From Telopea speciosissima (lineage: Eukaryota; Streptophyta; Magnoliopsida; Proteales; Proteaceae): a DNA stretch of 64,000 nt. Both the position numbers and the translations under genes were made by a program. The notes beneath the pieces are model-generated. The model saw only the letters and a program-made list of their open reading frames with translations, did no database searches and had not been told where the DNA came from. The first letter of the stretch is position 1; each line of letters begins with the position of its first letter. Shown one piece after another: positions 24,410-34,989 of this stretch. The stretch lies in NCBI RefSeq assembly GCF_018873765.1, contig NC_057925.1:12473568-12537567 (forward strand), in the 5' to 3' direction.

Positions 24410-26110
24410 TGTTGGTCAAACAACGGTCCAGGGATCAAACCATGGTTCCCTAGGGAGACCAAGATATTTATCCTTAGGGTTTTGCACGCCGGTTAGCCCA
24501 TGGTGTCCTATGGGTGCTCCATTTTAATTTTTAGGGCTTCCCATGGTCGCCCATTGGAACCCTGGTGCATCCTTGTTAGGGTTTCTCCTTCCCCATGTGT
24601 CCCATAAAATTTATTATCGAGTAGGGATGAAGAAACTCATCCCTAGTCCATCACATGGCAAGGGGATCCATCCCATACTCGAATGCGTGCAATAAATCGA
24701 TTCGAGTTTCTTTCGCATCCCATAAATATTAATAATCAATGAACAGTAGGAATTAATAAAGAACTAGTAACCTGGTGAGCCTCAAGTGTTGCTCCTCCAA
24801 TAGCAGTGGTTCTTCCTCCAAGAGCGCTCCAAGCAAAGCAGTCCGAACCTCCAATGGTACTACCAAGGTTCTACACGTCGAGTCCCGAGATGCCCTCAAA
24901 CTCTCGAGAGATCTAGGGTTTCACAAACCCTAACTCTCAAATATAGGTGAGAGAAGCAAGAAGAAGAGAGAGATCACAAGAGCGAGAGAGAGAAATAAAA
25001 AATGTAGGAGAGAGAGTGTCTGCTCCAAAAACGTGGAGAGTTCCATCTTCTGCGTTTTATGGTCCCCTATTTATAATAATAGGGTTTAATTAAATCCTAG
25101 ATAGATTTAATAGAGCCCTAGTGAGAGTCGACTCTCTCTCTCTCTCTCGATCTGGCGTTCTGTTTAAACTCAAAGTGCTACACGGTGAAGAAGCGAGAAT
25201 CTAATAGGGAAAGTATTAATTAGATTCTTTATTTAATTATTAATGGATAATTACAATTAGCACAAAAGCCATTAATTAAATAAAGAGTCAATTAAATTAG
25301 TAAATTCCAAATAACTCCCTATATGATATAAATTTATCATATACAACCCCCCTACTAATCAACACCATCATTATGGAATCTAGGGCATGTACACATGTAC
25401 TGCCAAACCCCAATCCATAGTACATGTCCATATAAGAGCGTCTGTGCATCCGAGCAAGTCCCGCAAAACTCGATAAAACACTTTATTTGAAATAACTATA
25501 AATAATGTATCATTTTATATAAAATAAATTTTGCAAAACCATTTCCAAAACGGTACTGGATCTAGATTCTGATCCGACCATGCATAGACAGTCTCTATCT
25601 TGGTGTTCCCCAATCGGGCAGTGGTGATTGTGTTGGATAACTCCTTTACTCACAAAGTGTTCACGCATTCCCAGAACACCAGCTTTGACTCGCTTGAGTC
25701 TCAGTCATTGATGAACCAAAGAATGCGATCATACTTTGCAGTGACAGGGTTGCCTCAGGTACAGAGTGTCGGTGACACATGTCTATCCCTTTCTACATCT
25801 GGCAGTAATACATGAGGGAATCGACAAAGTAGATTCTTCGCCAATGCACACATCAAACATGTGAGCACTCGCATTTGTACCCTGACATCACATGTCTAGG
25901 CATACCCAATGCGACGACCATATGATAAGGGTGCCCAGCCCAAACCCTAGTCGTGACTACCATTTTAAGTATAACTTATGGACACATAATGCTCAAAAAG
26001 TTTATATCGCATGTGACAGTATTAAACTAAAATGTATAAATGTTCAATACAAAGGTGAATCGGGTTGAACCAGACCGAATCGGGTTTGATGGACACACAC
26101 TTGTCCAACA
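24410..26110 (-). repeat. Copia 1, 5' LTR
   Basis: This 1701-bp LTR has the same ends as the left copy and is followed by CTATG, the target duplication. It would hold the element's promoter. Confidence 0.96.
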
Positions 26111-26390
26111 CTATGCTCTGCTATACTTTACCCTTCTGTGTTTTACTATACTTTGTTGCCCACTACTGTACTCTACTATGTTTTCTACTATACTTTCTTT
26201 ACTCTACTGTGCTTTACTCTACCGTGTTTTTCTATATTTTGTTGTCCATTACTGTACTCTATTGTGTTATCTACTGTACTTTCTTTACTCTACTTTGCTT
26301 TACTCTATTGTGTTTTACTATGCTTTGCTGTCCATTACTGTACTTTACTGTTCTATGTTGTCCTATACTGTCCTCGTACTATTGCATAAC
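26111..26390. repeat. CTTTACTATA-type minisatellite, right part
   Basis: This continues the array at 16730-16888. A roughly 100-bp higher-order unit with GTTGTCCATTACTGTACTC, TTTCTTTACTCTACT and TTTTACTATGC is repeated about two and a half times. The Leu/Tyr/Cys-rich frames across it are artefacts. Confidence 0.9.
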
Positions 26391-27090
26391 TTATCATTAC
26401 TCATCTCACTTGGTAAAATCAACAAAATACCATTTCTTATAATCAAATGTACAATACAACTCAGAGGTATAATAAACATGCTATTGTTGGAAATCATGAA
26501 AGAATATGGCCGAATTCCCCTCACCTATATGGATACCTCTACCTTACTTAAATTACTTCAAATATTGCATCAAAGAAAACTGAAGAAACTCCCTACTGTG
26601 TCTCGATTTTCCGAACTCGCTTCCTACGTAGGCATGTGCTTCATTTCTTTAGAAACTTAACAGTCAAACATTTCAAATTTTAAGTTCTTTGGGAACGAGG
26701 TTCCCTTTCCTCCATTATGCTTAGTTTATGTAGGCGGCCTGGGTCCCAATTATGAATTAATCCCACATTTTGGGTTCTTAAATCGTTATATAAGTCACCC
26801 CTTTTTCCCAACTTTGACTCTTATGAAAATTAAACATTTTAGCCCCTTCTAACCCTTTTAATCTATTATACAGCATAACAACAACATCATTTAGATCTAA
26901 AAAGAAAGCCCCTTAGAGAATCTCAAAAGCTTAGTTAAAATATTCAAGAATTATGGGTGATACTATGGGATGTCCTATCCTATTGGGCATACTCAACTTT
27001 GCCATCTTAGTAGCACATACTCACACCTATACAGCAAGGGGGCTGCTGGTCGAGCTCCCCTGCCGCAACCCACCTCTCCTACTCTCCTTC
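26391..27090. other. Anonymous AT-rich stretch
   Basis: No gene is visible. It probably belongs to the same unidentified repeat as 15594-16730, since the copia element and minisatellite lie between them. Confidence 0.3.
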
Positions 27091-27740
27091 TACTTCTACT
27101 CCTCTCTTTTTTTTTTTCATTTCTTATTTTCTTTTCTTTTGTTTTCCAATACCAGCGGCTGAGAACCCAAAGGATCTCGACCAAACACGCACACAACCAC
27201 ACTCACAGACTTACTAGGACAGCAACCACTTACATTCCCACGCACACCCACGCAAACATAAACACAAGTAATACATCACCCTCTTCTTCTCTTTATTCTT
27301 TTCTTTCTTTTCTCTTCTTTTTCTTTTTTTACTTTTCTTTCCTTCTTACTTTTCTTTTCAATTGGTAGCTATGACTGAGGCCACTTGGACCTCTACCAAG
27401 CACCCAAACACCACCAACATCCATTCACACACTCATACCCACAGTCTGACGGGCAGCCACATAAACACCAAAAGACACACACACTCTCGCAGCCACTTGG
27501 GTAGCATCACACACGTAGTTGGGCCTACACAACCGACACACACACACACATACATACAATTATAAGCTCACCACTTGGACATTACCACAAACACCTGGGC
27601 TGCAACATACACACCATTACCTTGCACCTCTTCTCCCTTTCTTTTCCTTTCCTTTTTCTTTTCTCTTTGATAGCTATGGCTGAGGCCACATGGATCTCAA
27701 CCAAGCATAGTTACACTATAAACACACACGTCCATACAAC
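27091..27740. repeat. Pyrimidine-rich and CA-rich degenerate tandem repeat
   Basis: A block GCTATGGCTGAGGCCACATG followed by GATCTCAACCAAGCA recurs at about 27152 (diverged), 27367 and 27672. Each copy is preceded by a TTTTCTTTTC-type tract and followed by an ACACAC-rich tract. The spacing is irregular (215 and 305 bp). Confidence 0.75.
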
Positions 27741-27744
27741 CTTT

Positions 27745-28715
27745 TTTTTACGCCTCACAAAGACCAAACCAAAAGCACCGAAAATTTAAGGAACAACCAT
27801 TAGGATTAGATCTCCAGGGGCATGCGCCTTTCAATCTAGATTGGATCAACACCCCATTTTTTAGCTAGGTAGAGATTCTTAGGGGATTTTCTACCCTTAG
27901 GAACAACAACTCTACACTTATCCTCGACATCCGTTTTGATATCTTATATGATGCAAGTCAATGTCTTTGTCTTGTTACGAAATAACCTGAAATTTCTCTC
28001 CATCCAAATGTGGGCAACTGTAGCATTGAATGCCAGCCAGGCTATACATCCTATTGAGTCTCCTTTGAAAGTCTTCCCAATCCATCTTGCTTCCAATAGG
28101 ATGTTTTTTGTTGGCTTCTAAAAGGATGACAAAGACTCAATATATCTTTCCAAATTTTTTTTGTAAAGGAGCATTCAAAAAATAAATGATCCCTACTCTC
28201 TAATCCCACCTAATAAAAGCTACAAAAGGGTGCCACCAACATCTTACGTTTATGGATCTGATCTTTAGAAGGGAGACCATCCACCAAACTTCTCCAAGTT
28301 GTTGTTGAATGCCTAGAATACAAGTCTTGAACCATTTTGTTGACGCCCAATCCACCTTTGGGGAAGGACACCTCACAAAATTCCATGCTGATTTAGTAGA
28401 AAATAAACCAGAAGGAGATGGTATCCAAATGACTGAATCATCCTCCAAATCATTACGTGTTATGATACCATCAAGCTGCCCCCAAATATATCTAAGATCT
28501 GAAGAAGTGGGAGGCGCAGGTCTCCAACTTCCATCCACCATAATGGATTGTACCCTTGCCATTCTATCAGAGCTTGCATCATACTGGATGCGATCCCCGA
28601 ATCTATTGAGAAGCACTCGTGTAGGGTGCCAAGGATCAAGCCAAAGCAATGTAGATGGTCCATTACCAATTATATGCTTAATATAAGGTTCCACACGATG
28701 ACGGTACTTCAACCC
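27745..28715 (-). pseudogene. 5'-truncated L1 LINE fragment (C-terminal reverse transcriptase region)
   Basis: On the minus strand 28200-28715 encodes the zinc-binding C-terminal region of plant L1 reverse transcriptases. Typical motifs are IGNGPSTLLWLDPWHP, DDSVIWIPSPSGLFSTKSAW and the CSFY-type stretch. The catalytic domain is missing, and homology begins abruptly at about 28715, as in 5'-truncated insertions. After the stop at 28200 further family-like fragments in other frames continue to about 27800, and a short A tract on the minus strand (T at 27742-27749) may be the tail. The fragment is dead. Confidence 0.8.
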
Positions 28716-29287
28716 AAGTACACACACACACATGGAGAGGAAGAAGGGAAGCTGACCGCCAGCTCTGTTGCAGCTAGGCAGCAGCTCCCTTTCCCATCTC
28801 CAACATTGATTCTTCTTCCAATCCCCTGTTTTCCTCTCTTCATTTTGCTGCAATACCCCTTTAAAATCCTAACCCTTGTTTCCATCTAACTCTTTTTATT
28901 TTGATGATCCTCATCTCAAATCAAAACTCAAAATTGATAATAAAAAAAATTAAAGCTCGTTAGAGAAGAAAACATTACCTCTTTAAAGATTAACTCCCCT
29001 TTTTGCTTTGTTTCCTTCAAACCACAGCCAAACCTCCAGCCCTTCCTCTGTTCACCGACTTGAATCAGTTTGCTGCTACCCTGGTTCTCCTTTTTTTTTT
29101 TGTCCCTTCCACGAGCTCTAAGTTCCTCCCCTTTCTTCCTTAATCTCTCTCTTTCCCTCTCTATCTCTCGGTTTCCCTATCTCTCTCTTTCTTCCTCCTC
29201 TCTCACATTCGTTTTCAGCATATAGGAGAATGGGGAGCTCTGTGTATGAGCTCCCCCTTTTTGCTCCCTTAAGACTTATAGAAAATA
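28716..29287. other. Anonymous stretch between LINE fragment and TIR remnant
   Basis: Pyrimidine-rich sequence (29090-29200, CTCTCTCTTTCCCT-like) with GAGCTCC strings near 29240-29260. It resembles a plant 5' leader read on the minus strand, but no coding exon is recognisable. Confidence 0.3.
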
Positions 29288-29366
29288 GGGAAAATTTCAT
29301 GAACACCCCCCATAAGTTTATTGTATATGACGGACACCCCAACAACTATCAAAATATAACAGACAC
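29288..29366. mobile_element. Solitary end of a Mutator-like TIR family
   Basis: The string GGGAAAATTTCATGAACACC and the ACACCCC motifs that follow resemble the TIRs of the elements at 4822 and 9568. No partner end was found nearby, so this is a remnant, or its other half was lost during the rearrangement that also truncated the TFIIS pseudogene. Confidence 0.55.
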
Positions 29367-29500
29367 CCCTTATTTGATTGTTCTCTCATCTCCTTTGATT
29401 ACTTGCTAACTCATCAGGAGTCATCACAATAAGAAGTCTCTCTGGCTTGATCTGACCAAGGACTCTCCTCCGTAAATCTGGATTTATTGGATATTGAATT
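29367..29500 (-). pseudogene. TFIIS pseudogene, duplicated piece
   Basis: On the minus strand this repeats the end of the TFIIS central domain (NPDLRRRVLGQIKPERLL, MTPDELAS) already present at 29590-29672 plus 34439-34490. It follows the zinc-ribbon start of the first copy and has its own stops. It is thus a partial tandem duplication of about 210 bp, older than the copia insertion, and it serves as an empty site for that insertion. Confidence 0.78.
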
Positions 29501-29504
29501 TGCA

Positions 29505-29672
29505 TTTCTACTACCAACATTGACGACACCTGAAGTGATCTGTTGTGGCTTTTGTAGTGCCCCTCACATTCAAATAAAGCATTCTCCTTTATTTGGTTGT
29601 TCTCATGTCTCCTTTAATCACTTGCTAACTCATCAGGAGTCATCACAAGAAGTCTCTTTGGCTTGATCTGAC
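29505..29672 (-). pseudogene. TFIIS pseudogene, 3' part (central domain end and zinc-ribbon start)
   Basis: Transcription elongation factor S-II rescues stalled RNA polymerase II. On the minus strand this part encodes IKPKRLL, MTPDELASD, a stop, ENNQIKENALFECE, then after a frameshift KATTDHFRCRQC, the first two cysteines of the zinc ribbon. The acidic hairpin and second cysteine pair are absent. The 5' part lies at 34439-34701, on the other side of the copia element. The match is to the conserved plant TFIIS order and spacing; the assignment is by motif memory. Confidence 0.8.
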
Positions 29673-29944
29673 TAAAGAATTCAGGAAAATAATGATAGTA
29701 TTTCACTATGATTTTACTCTCCAACTGGAGAATATATATATGGTTTACAAGGATCGGCTCACTGGACTTTAAACATGGAAGGCTTACATAAAATATTGGA
29801 TTTCCAAAACACAAAATATTGGATTTCCAAAGATACAAAGATTCAGTCTTGCAACCCAAGGAAATGATTCACATGTGATGATAAACCAATATCACATGTG
29901 AAAAATGTGAAACATGAGAGAGAGAGTGTGTGTATTATTCAATA
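29673..29944 (-). repeat. Copia 2, 3' LTR
   Basis: Plus-strand ends are TAAAGAATTCAGG and TATTATTCAATA. An internal tandem AAAATATTGGATTTCCAAA occurs twice in both LTRs. The polypurine tract GAGGGGGTG lies immediately right of it (minus strand) and overlaps the pol stop codon. Confidence 0.94.
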
Positions 29945-29951
29945 CACCCCC

Positions 29952-32900
29952 TCAAGGTGGAGAGTCGGGAACCCGAATCTTCAGCTTGTCCCTAAGAAAT
30001 TGAAAACAGGCTGTGCCAAGAGCCTTTGTTAGAGTATACGCAAGTTGGTCTTGAGTAGAAATAAACTGGACTTGAAGTTGTTTCTTGGCCACACGATCTC
30101 GAACGAAGTGAAAATCAATTTCGACATGTTTTGTGCGGGCGTGAAACACTGGATTGGCGGATAGGTACGTCGCCCCAATGGTATCACACCATAGTAGAGG
30201 TGGGCTAGATAGAGGGTAGCCAAGTTCACCAAATAAGGACTCAAACCAAATTAACTTGGCCGAGGCATCAGCCAAAGCCTTGTATTCAGCCTCTGTGGAA
30301 GAGCGTGCCACCGTGTTCTGCTTACTGGATTTCCATGAAATAAGATTAGGGCCAAGAAAAATGGCAAAGCCACCTATAGATTTACGATCGAGACTGTCAC
30401 CCACCCAATCAGCATCAGAGAAGACTTGCAAAGAATGGGAAGTGGAGCGTTCAATGAGCAAACCATGAGAGCATGTGTGTTTTAGATATCGGAGAATACG
30501 CTTCACCATCTACCAATGCTCAGAAGTGGGTGCATGCATAAACTGGCAGGCTCGATTGACAACAAACGCAACATCTGGATGAGTGAGGGTTACATATTGC
30601 AAAGTACCCACAATCGAATGATACTCAGTAGGATTGGAAAATAGAGCACCCCCTGCATCTGATGCCTTTTGTGTACTAGCCATAGGGGTGCGCACTGGTT
30701 TGTAGTCAATAATGCCAGCACTGTGCAACAGATCAGAGATATACCGAGATTGAGATAAGTGCAGTCCCTTGGAATGAGTGGTAGCTTGGACACCAAGGAA
30801 AAAATGCAAATCCCCAAGATCTTTGAGGGAAAATTCACCCGAAAGTCGCTACAATAGAGAAGATATCATGGATGGATCGCTATCAGTCACTAGGATGTCA
30901 TCAACATATATCATAATGTAGCACACATGGGCACCCTGGGTCCGTATAAAAAGAGAAGTATCAGTCTTGGAGCCACAAAATCCAAGAAGAATAAAAAAGT
31001 CAAATAACCAACGAAACCAAGCCCGGGGTACTTGTTTAAGACCATAAATGGAGCGATGAAGTTGACATACATAGTGCGGATGGTTGGAGTCGGTGAACCC
31101 GGGTGGTTGAGACATGAAAACCTCTTCTTCCAATTGGCCATGGAGAAAGGTATTACTGACATCCAATTGACAGACTGACCATCCTTGCGAGACGGCTATA
31201 GAGAGAAAGCAACGAATAGTGGTTGGTTTAATGATCGGGCTGAAAGTTTCACCATAGTCAAGTCCATGCTGTTGGTGAAAGCCCTTAGCAACAAGGCGCA
31301 CTTTGTAGCGCTCTAGGGAGCCATCCGCTTTCCGCTTAATTAGATACACTCACTTGCACCCTATGAGATTCATATGTGGTTGGCGTGGTACCAAAGTCCA
31401 AGTACCGTTTTTGATCAATGCATTATACTCTTCTGCCATAGCAACGCCCCACTCAGAAATTTTAGAGGCCTGTGAGAAACAAGTAGGCTCAACAATATCA
31501 TTAGTAACAACCAAAGCATGAGGTCGTGGATGAGGCTGCGCAGATGTAGCGGACAGTGATGAGGGTGACGGTAAGGGTGTGGTAAAGGGAGAAGGAAGTA
31601 GTGATGGCAAGGGTGAGGGAGAAGGTACCGGGGTCGCCACATTGGGTGAGCGATCAAGAGGAGGTGGTAATGGTGAGGGCACACCAGGCGGTGGGGAATG
31701 GTTCAATGGTGAGATTTGAATAGGGGCAGCAGCCCAAGGAGAAGAAGAAATTGAAGGAGAAGCTTTGGGAGGACCCAAAGATGGGTTGGAGAAGGGAAAA
31801 GAATGTTCATCAAAGCGAACATGACGGGCAATGTAAATCCTATTGGAAGGAATGTGAAGACATCAATAACCAGTATGGGATGGGCTGTAGCCAAGAAACA
31901 CACAAGGTAATGAGCGAAAATCCATCTTATGCCTATTATATGGTCGCAAATAAGGGAAGCATAAACAACCAAATACTTTAAGAAAATGATAATCCGGTAA
32001 TTTATGAGAAACTAATTGAAAAGGGAAAATACCATGAGAAACAGTCGAAGGCATCCTGTTGATTAAATAAACGGCAGTGTCAAATGCAAAATTCTAGTAA
32101 ATTTGGGAAACCGACCCATGAGCAAGAAGGGAGAGCCCTGTTTTGACAATGTGCCTATGACGGCGTTCAACAACCCCTTGTTGTTCATGGATATGAGGAG
32201 CCGAAACCCTATGTGAAACACCAATGTTTGTGAAAAAAGTGGGTAGGGTCCGAAACTCCCCACCCCAATCCGTTTGAATGGCCTTAATTTTTCTTTCAAA
32301 CTGTCGTTCAACAAGAGCTTGAAATTTATGAAAAATTGTGAAAACCTCAGATTTGCGAACAAGAGGATAAAACCATATGAATTTAGTGTTATCATCCACA
32401 AATACAACATAAAATCTATGACCATATAAAGAGGGCGTAGGGGAGGGACCCCATACGTCACTGTAAATTAAATCCAAAGGAAATAAGCTTCAACTGTCCG
32501 TAACAGATAAAGAAAGGCAACTGGCTTTGACTAGTTGACAAGCCGTACAAATATTATTAAAACGTGATGAAGAACAAGGTAAATTATTTTTATTAAGCAT
32601 ATGATAAAGTAATCTCTCATTAGGGTGTCCTAAACGATGATGCCAGATGTCAATGGAGGAACGAACAACAGAATGTGCAGAAGGCAGACTGGGTGGAGTA
32701 AGTTCATAAAGACCACCTTTACTCGGTCTAGACAGTAGAGTGGACTTGGTGACCTGATCCTTCACAAGAAAGTGAGATGGGTGAAATTCGAAATAAGCAT
32801 TATTATCACGAGAAAATTTTTGAATAGAAAGAAGACACTTAGAAATCAAAGGAACATGAAGCACATCATTTAAATGAAAGGAACAAGAAGAGGGAGATGG

Positions 32901-34126
32901 AAGAGTGGAGTAACCAATGTAAGATATGGGTAAGCCCTTACCATTACCAACGTGCAATTGATCTTGCCCTGTGTACTCGTCATACTGGGAAAGGGATTGG
33001 ACGTCCGGGGTTCGTAATGGGACGCCCCCATGTCAGGATACCACGGTAGGGTAGTTGATGGATGAGGGGTCGGTAATAGGGGTGGATTGGGATGGCCAAA
33101 AGTGGAAGAGGAAGGGGGATAAGAGGGATAGGTGTAATGGGCTGTGGGTGGCGGGTTATTGGGATAATAGGGTAGGGGTTGGGGAATGTTATCAGATTGT
33201 TGACGGAAGTAGCATCGTTCAGTTGAATGGTTAGTGTGGCGACAAATGGAGCACGAAAATGGCCCAGGAAATTGACCACCATAAGGTCCCCCATGACCAC
33301 GACCACCACGACCACGGCCCCAATGACCACCATGACCCCCACACTGAGCAGGTTGAGAACTAGAATCTGATGAGGAGCCTGATCGTTGAACTGTATTGGC
33401 AGTAGGTGAATTGGTTGGAGAAGTAGCATCAGTAAGGGCAAGCTTTTTCATAGAGGAGCCATGAAGAAATTCATGGCTAAGGAGCATAGCATGCAAGTCA
33501 TCATAAGCAATCGGATCAGTCCTGGTAAGAAGAGACGAGACCATGGACTGAAACTCGGTTCTTAGACCCTGAAAAATATGAAGGTTAAAGGCATTGGGAC
33601 GCAAGGCATGGCCTGCAGCACCTAGTTTGGCAGCAATAGTTTTGGCACGTTGCAAAAAATCAGAGACCGATTCATCAGGTTTCTGTGTCAGGTCTTGAAG
33701 GGCCATTGTCAGGGACATAATCCTGCTCTCAGATGGAGAAGAGAAAGCAGTATGAAGAGTGTCCCAAATAGCCTGACTTGTATTCTTGCCAAGAACTAAC
33801 GGAAAAACTTCTTCAAAGAGAGAGGCAAGAAGAAGACTTTGAATCATAAAATCTTGAAGGCGTCAGTGAGCTCGGGCAACAGGATCGTCAGGACATGGTG
33901 TGCTTCCATCAAGATAACCAAACAGATTTTTGCCATCAAGAAAAGGTTCAACTTGATTTTGCCAAAACAAAAAGTTCTTAGAGTTGAGTTTAATCGAGAT
34001 ATAGTGGTGTGCATGTGAGAAGGGGGAAGAAGAAGAAGAAGAGGAAGGTGGTGGAGTGGTGGAAGTCACAACCGTGGAGGATTCAACCTCATCCCCCATG
34101 AAGGAAGTAAAAAAAAAATGTCCCAA
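29952..34126 (-). pseudogene. Copia 2 gag-pol polyprotein, degenerate
   Basis: Gag starts at 34126 (HHYISIKLNS, WQNQVEPFL) and continues at 32870-33847 after a stop. That piece has a Gly/His-rich linker, the knuckle CSICRHTNHSTERC and a protease motif reading DMGA instead of DTGA. Pre-integrase is at 32490-32957, integrase core at 32094-32477 (YSDVWGP, VVERRHRHIV), and a Pro/Ser-rich linker at 31350-31778. Reverse transcriptase lies at 30849-31349 (YVDD) and 30510-30809. RNase H at 29952-30509 is intact in length (FSDADW, STEAEYKAL, CDTIGA). At least five stops or frameshifts separate the parts. The close relative is copia 3 at 58556-62539. Confidence 0.92.
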
Positions 34127-34155
34127 AAAGAAGAAATCTCATTGGAGAATACTAG

Positions 34156-34168
34156 GCTCTAGATACCG
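34156..34168 (-). promoter_or_regulatory. Copia 2 primer-binding site
   Basis: On the minus strand CGGTATCTAGAGCC abuts the 5' LTR. It is the initiator Met-type site with one substitution and one inserted base. Confidence 0.7.
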
Positions 34169-34438
34169 TAATGAATTCAGGAAAATAATGATAGTATTTC
34201 ACTATGATTTTACTCTCCAACTGGAGAATATATATATGGTTTACAAGGATCGGCTCACTGGACTTTAAACAAGGAAGGCTTACATAAAATATTGGATTTC
34301 CAAAACACAAAATATTGGATTTCCAAAGATACAAAGATTAACTCTTGCAACCCAAGGAAATGATTCACATGTGATGCTAAACCAATATCACATGTAAAAA
34401 ATGTGAAACATGAGAGAGAGAGTGTGTATCATTCAATA
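34169..34438 (-). repeat. Copia 2, 5' LTR
   Basis: This 270-bp LTR begins TAATGAATTCAGG and ends ATCATTCAATA on the plus strand, and is nearly identical to the left LTR. It is followed by the target duplication CTGAC. Confidence 0.94.
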
Positions 34439-34701
34439 CTGACCAAGGACTCTCCTCCGCAAATCAGGATTTTTTGGATATTGAATTTTAACATTATAGA
34501 TCTATATTTAAACTTCTGTGCCCCCATTTTTCAAACAACACAGACTCCGCAGATCCAACAACCCGGATTGGGTTACAAGCATTTACTTCATCCCTAGTAT
34601 CTTCTACCTCATTAGAAAATCTGGGGAAGGCCTCTCCAAGATTTTCCCGGAGCTTGTCACACAAAGCATCATTGCATTTGATCATTGAAGTCAGTGTTTT
34701 T
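34439..34701 (-). pseudogene. TFIIS pseudogene, 5' part (central domain)
   Basis: On the minus strand this encodes the start of the TFIIS central domain: LTSMIKCNDALCDKLREN, EVNACNPIRV, SAESVLFEKWG, and after a frame change KFNIQKNPDLRRRVLGQ. The frame then runs into the copia element and resumes at 29672. The upstream N-terminal domain is missing because the L1 element begins at about 34702. The split by copia and the cut by L1 show that the locus was already decaying or was inactivated by these insertions. Confidence 0.82.
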
Positions 34702-34989
34702 ATTTATGATACTACCGTAGTGCACGGCCATGCAGATGGGGAGGGGAACGTGGATAGTGGCTTGAGTTTCGTGCTTGAGTCCCTGGAGAATGTGATTACA
34801 ACTATTAGCCCAACACAGCTGGTCGCTGGCAAGGTGGTGTTGCATCACAGACGTGCTGAGATGATTGATGAAGCAACCAAGGCTTTAGAGATAGCGGAGG
34901 CAGCCAAGCAAAAAGTTGCTAAGGGGAAACAGGTGGAGGAGCAGGCTACTAGGAAGTCTGGTCGTGTGGTTAAAAAAAAACGTTTCTAA
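34702..34989 (+). pseudogene. L1 ORF1 C-terminal fragment
   Basis: This plus-strand frame ends in an Ala/Lys/Glu-rich tail (EIAEAAKQKVAKGKQVEEQA) and the basic sequence RKSGRVVKKKRF, with its stop overlapping the ORF2 start at 34989. Such basic tails are usual for plant L1 ORF1 nucleic-acid-binding proteins. The CCHC region would lie upstream and is absent. Confidence 0.6.

Larger units (their letters stand above)
16889..26110 (-). mobile_element. Ty1/copia LTR retrotransposon 1 (9222 bp)
   Basis: The element is bounded by two long direct LTRs (TG...CA) and a perfect 5-bp target duplication CTATG (16884-16888 and 26111-26115). It is transcribed on the minus strand, so the right LTR is the 5' LTR. 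Next to it is an initiator-Met-type primer site and next to the left LTR a purine tract. The order gag, protease, integrase, reverse transcriptase, RNase H is that of Ty1/copia. Many frame breaks mean the copy is dead. It sits inside a simple-sequence array. Confidence 0.97.
29668..34443 (-). mobile_element. Ty1/copia LTR retrotransposon 2 (29673-34438) with target duplication
   Basis: Two LTRs of 272 and 270 bp bound a 4.77-kb element on the minus strand. The 5-bp duplication CTGAC is perfect (29668-29672 and 34439-34443). LTR ends read TA...TA rather than TG...CA. A primer site close to the initiator Met type lies beside the right LTR, and a purine tract beside the left one. The insertion interrupts the TFIIS pseudogene inside the VLGQIKP coding stretch. 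LTRs are nearly identical, so the insertion is relatively recent, though the coding region is broken. Confidence 0.95.

Noticed and set aside
26040..26660. Cys/Leu/Tyr-rich 206-residue membrane-like protein
   Set aside because: The frame follows the CTTTACTATA minisatellite; the composition comes from the repeat.
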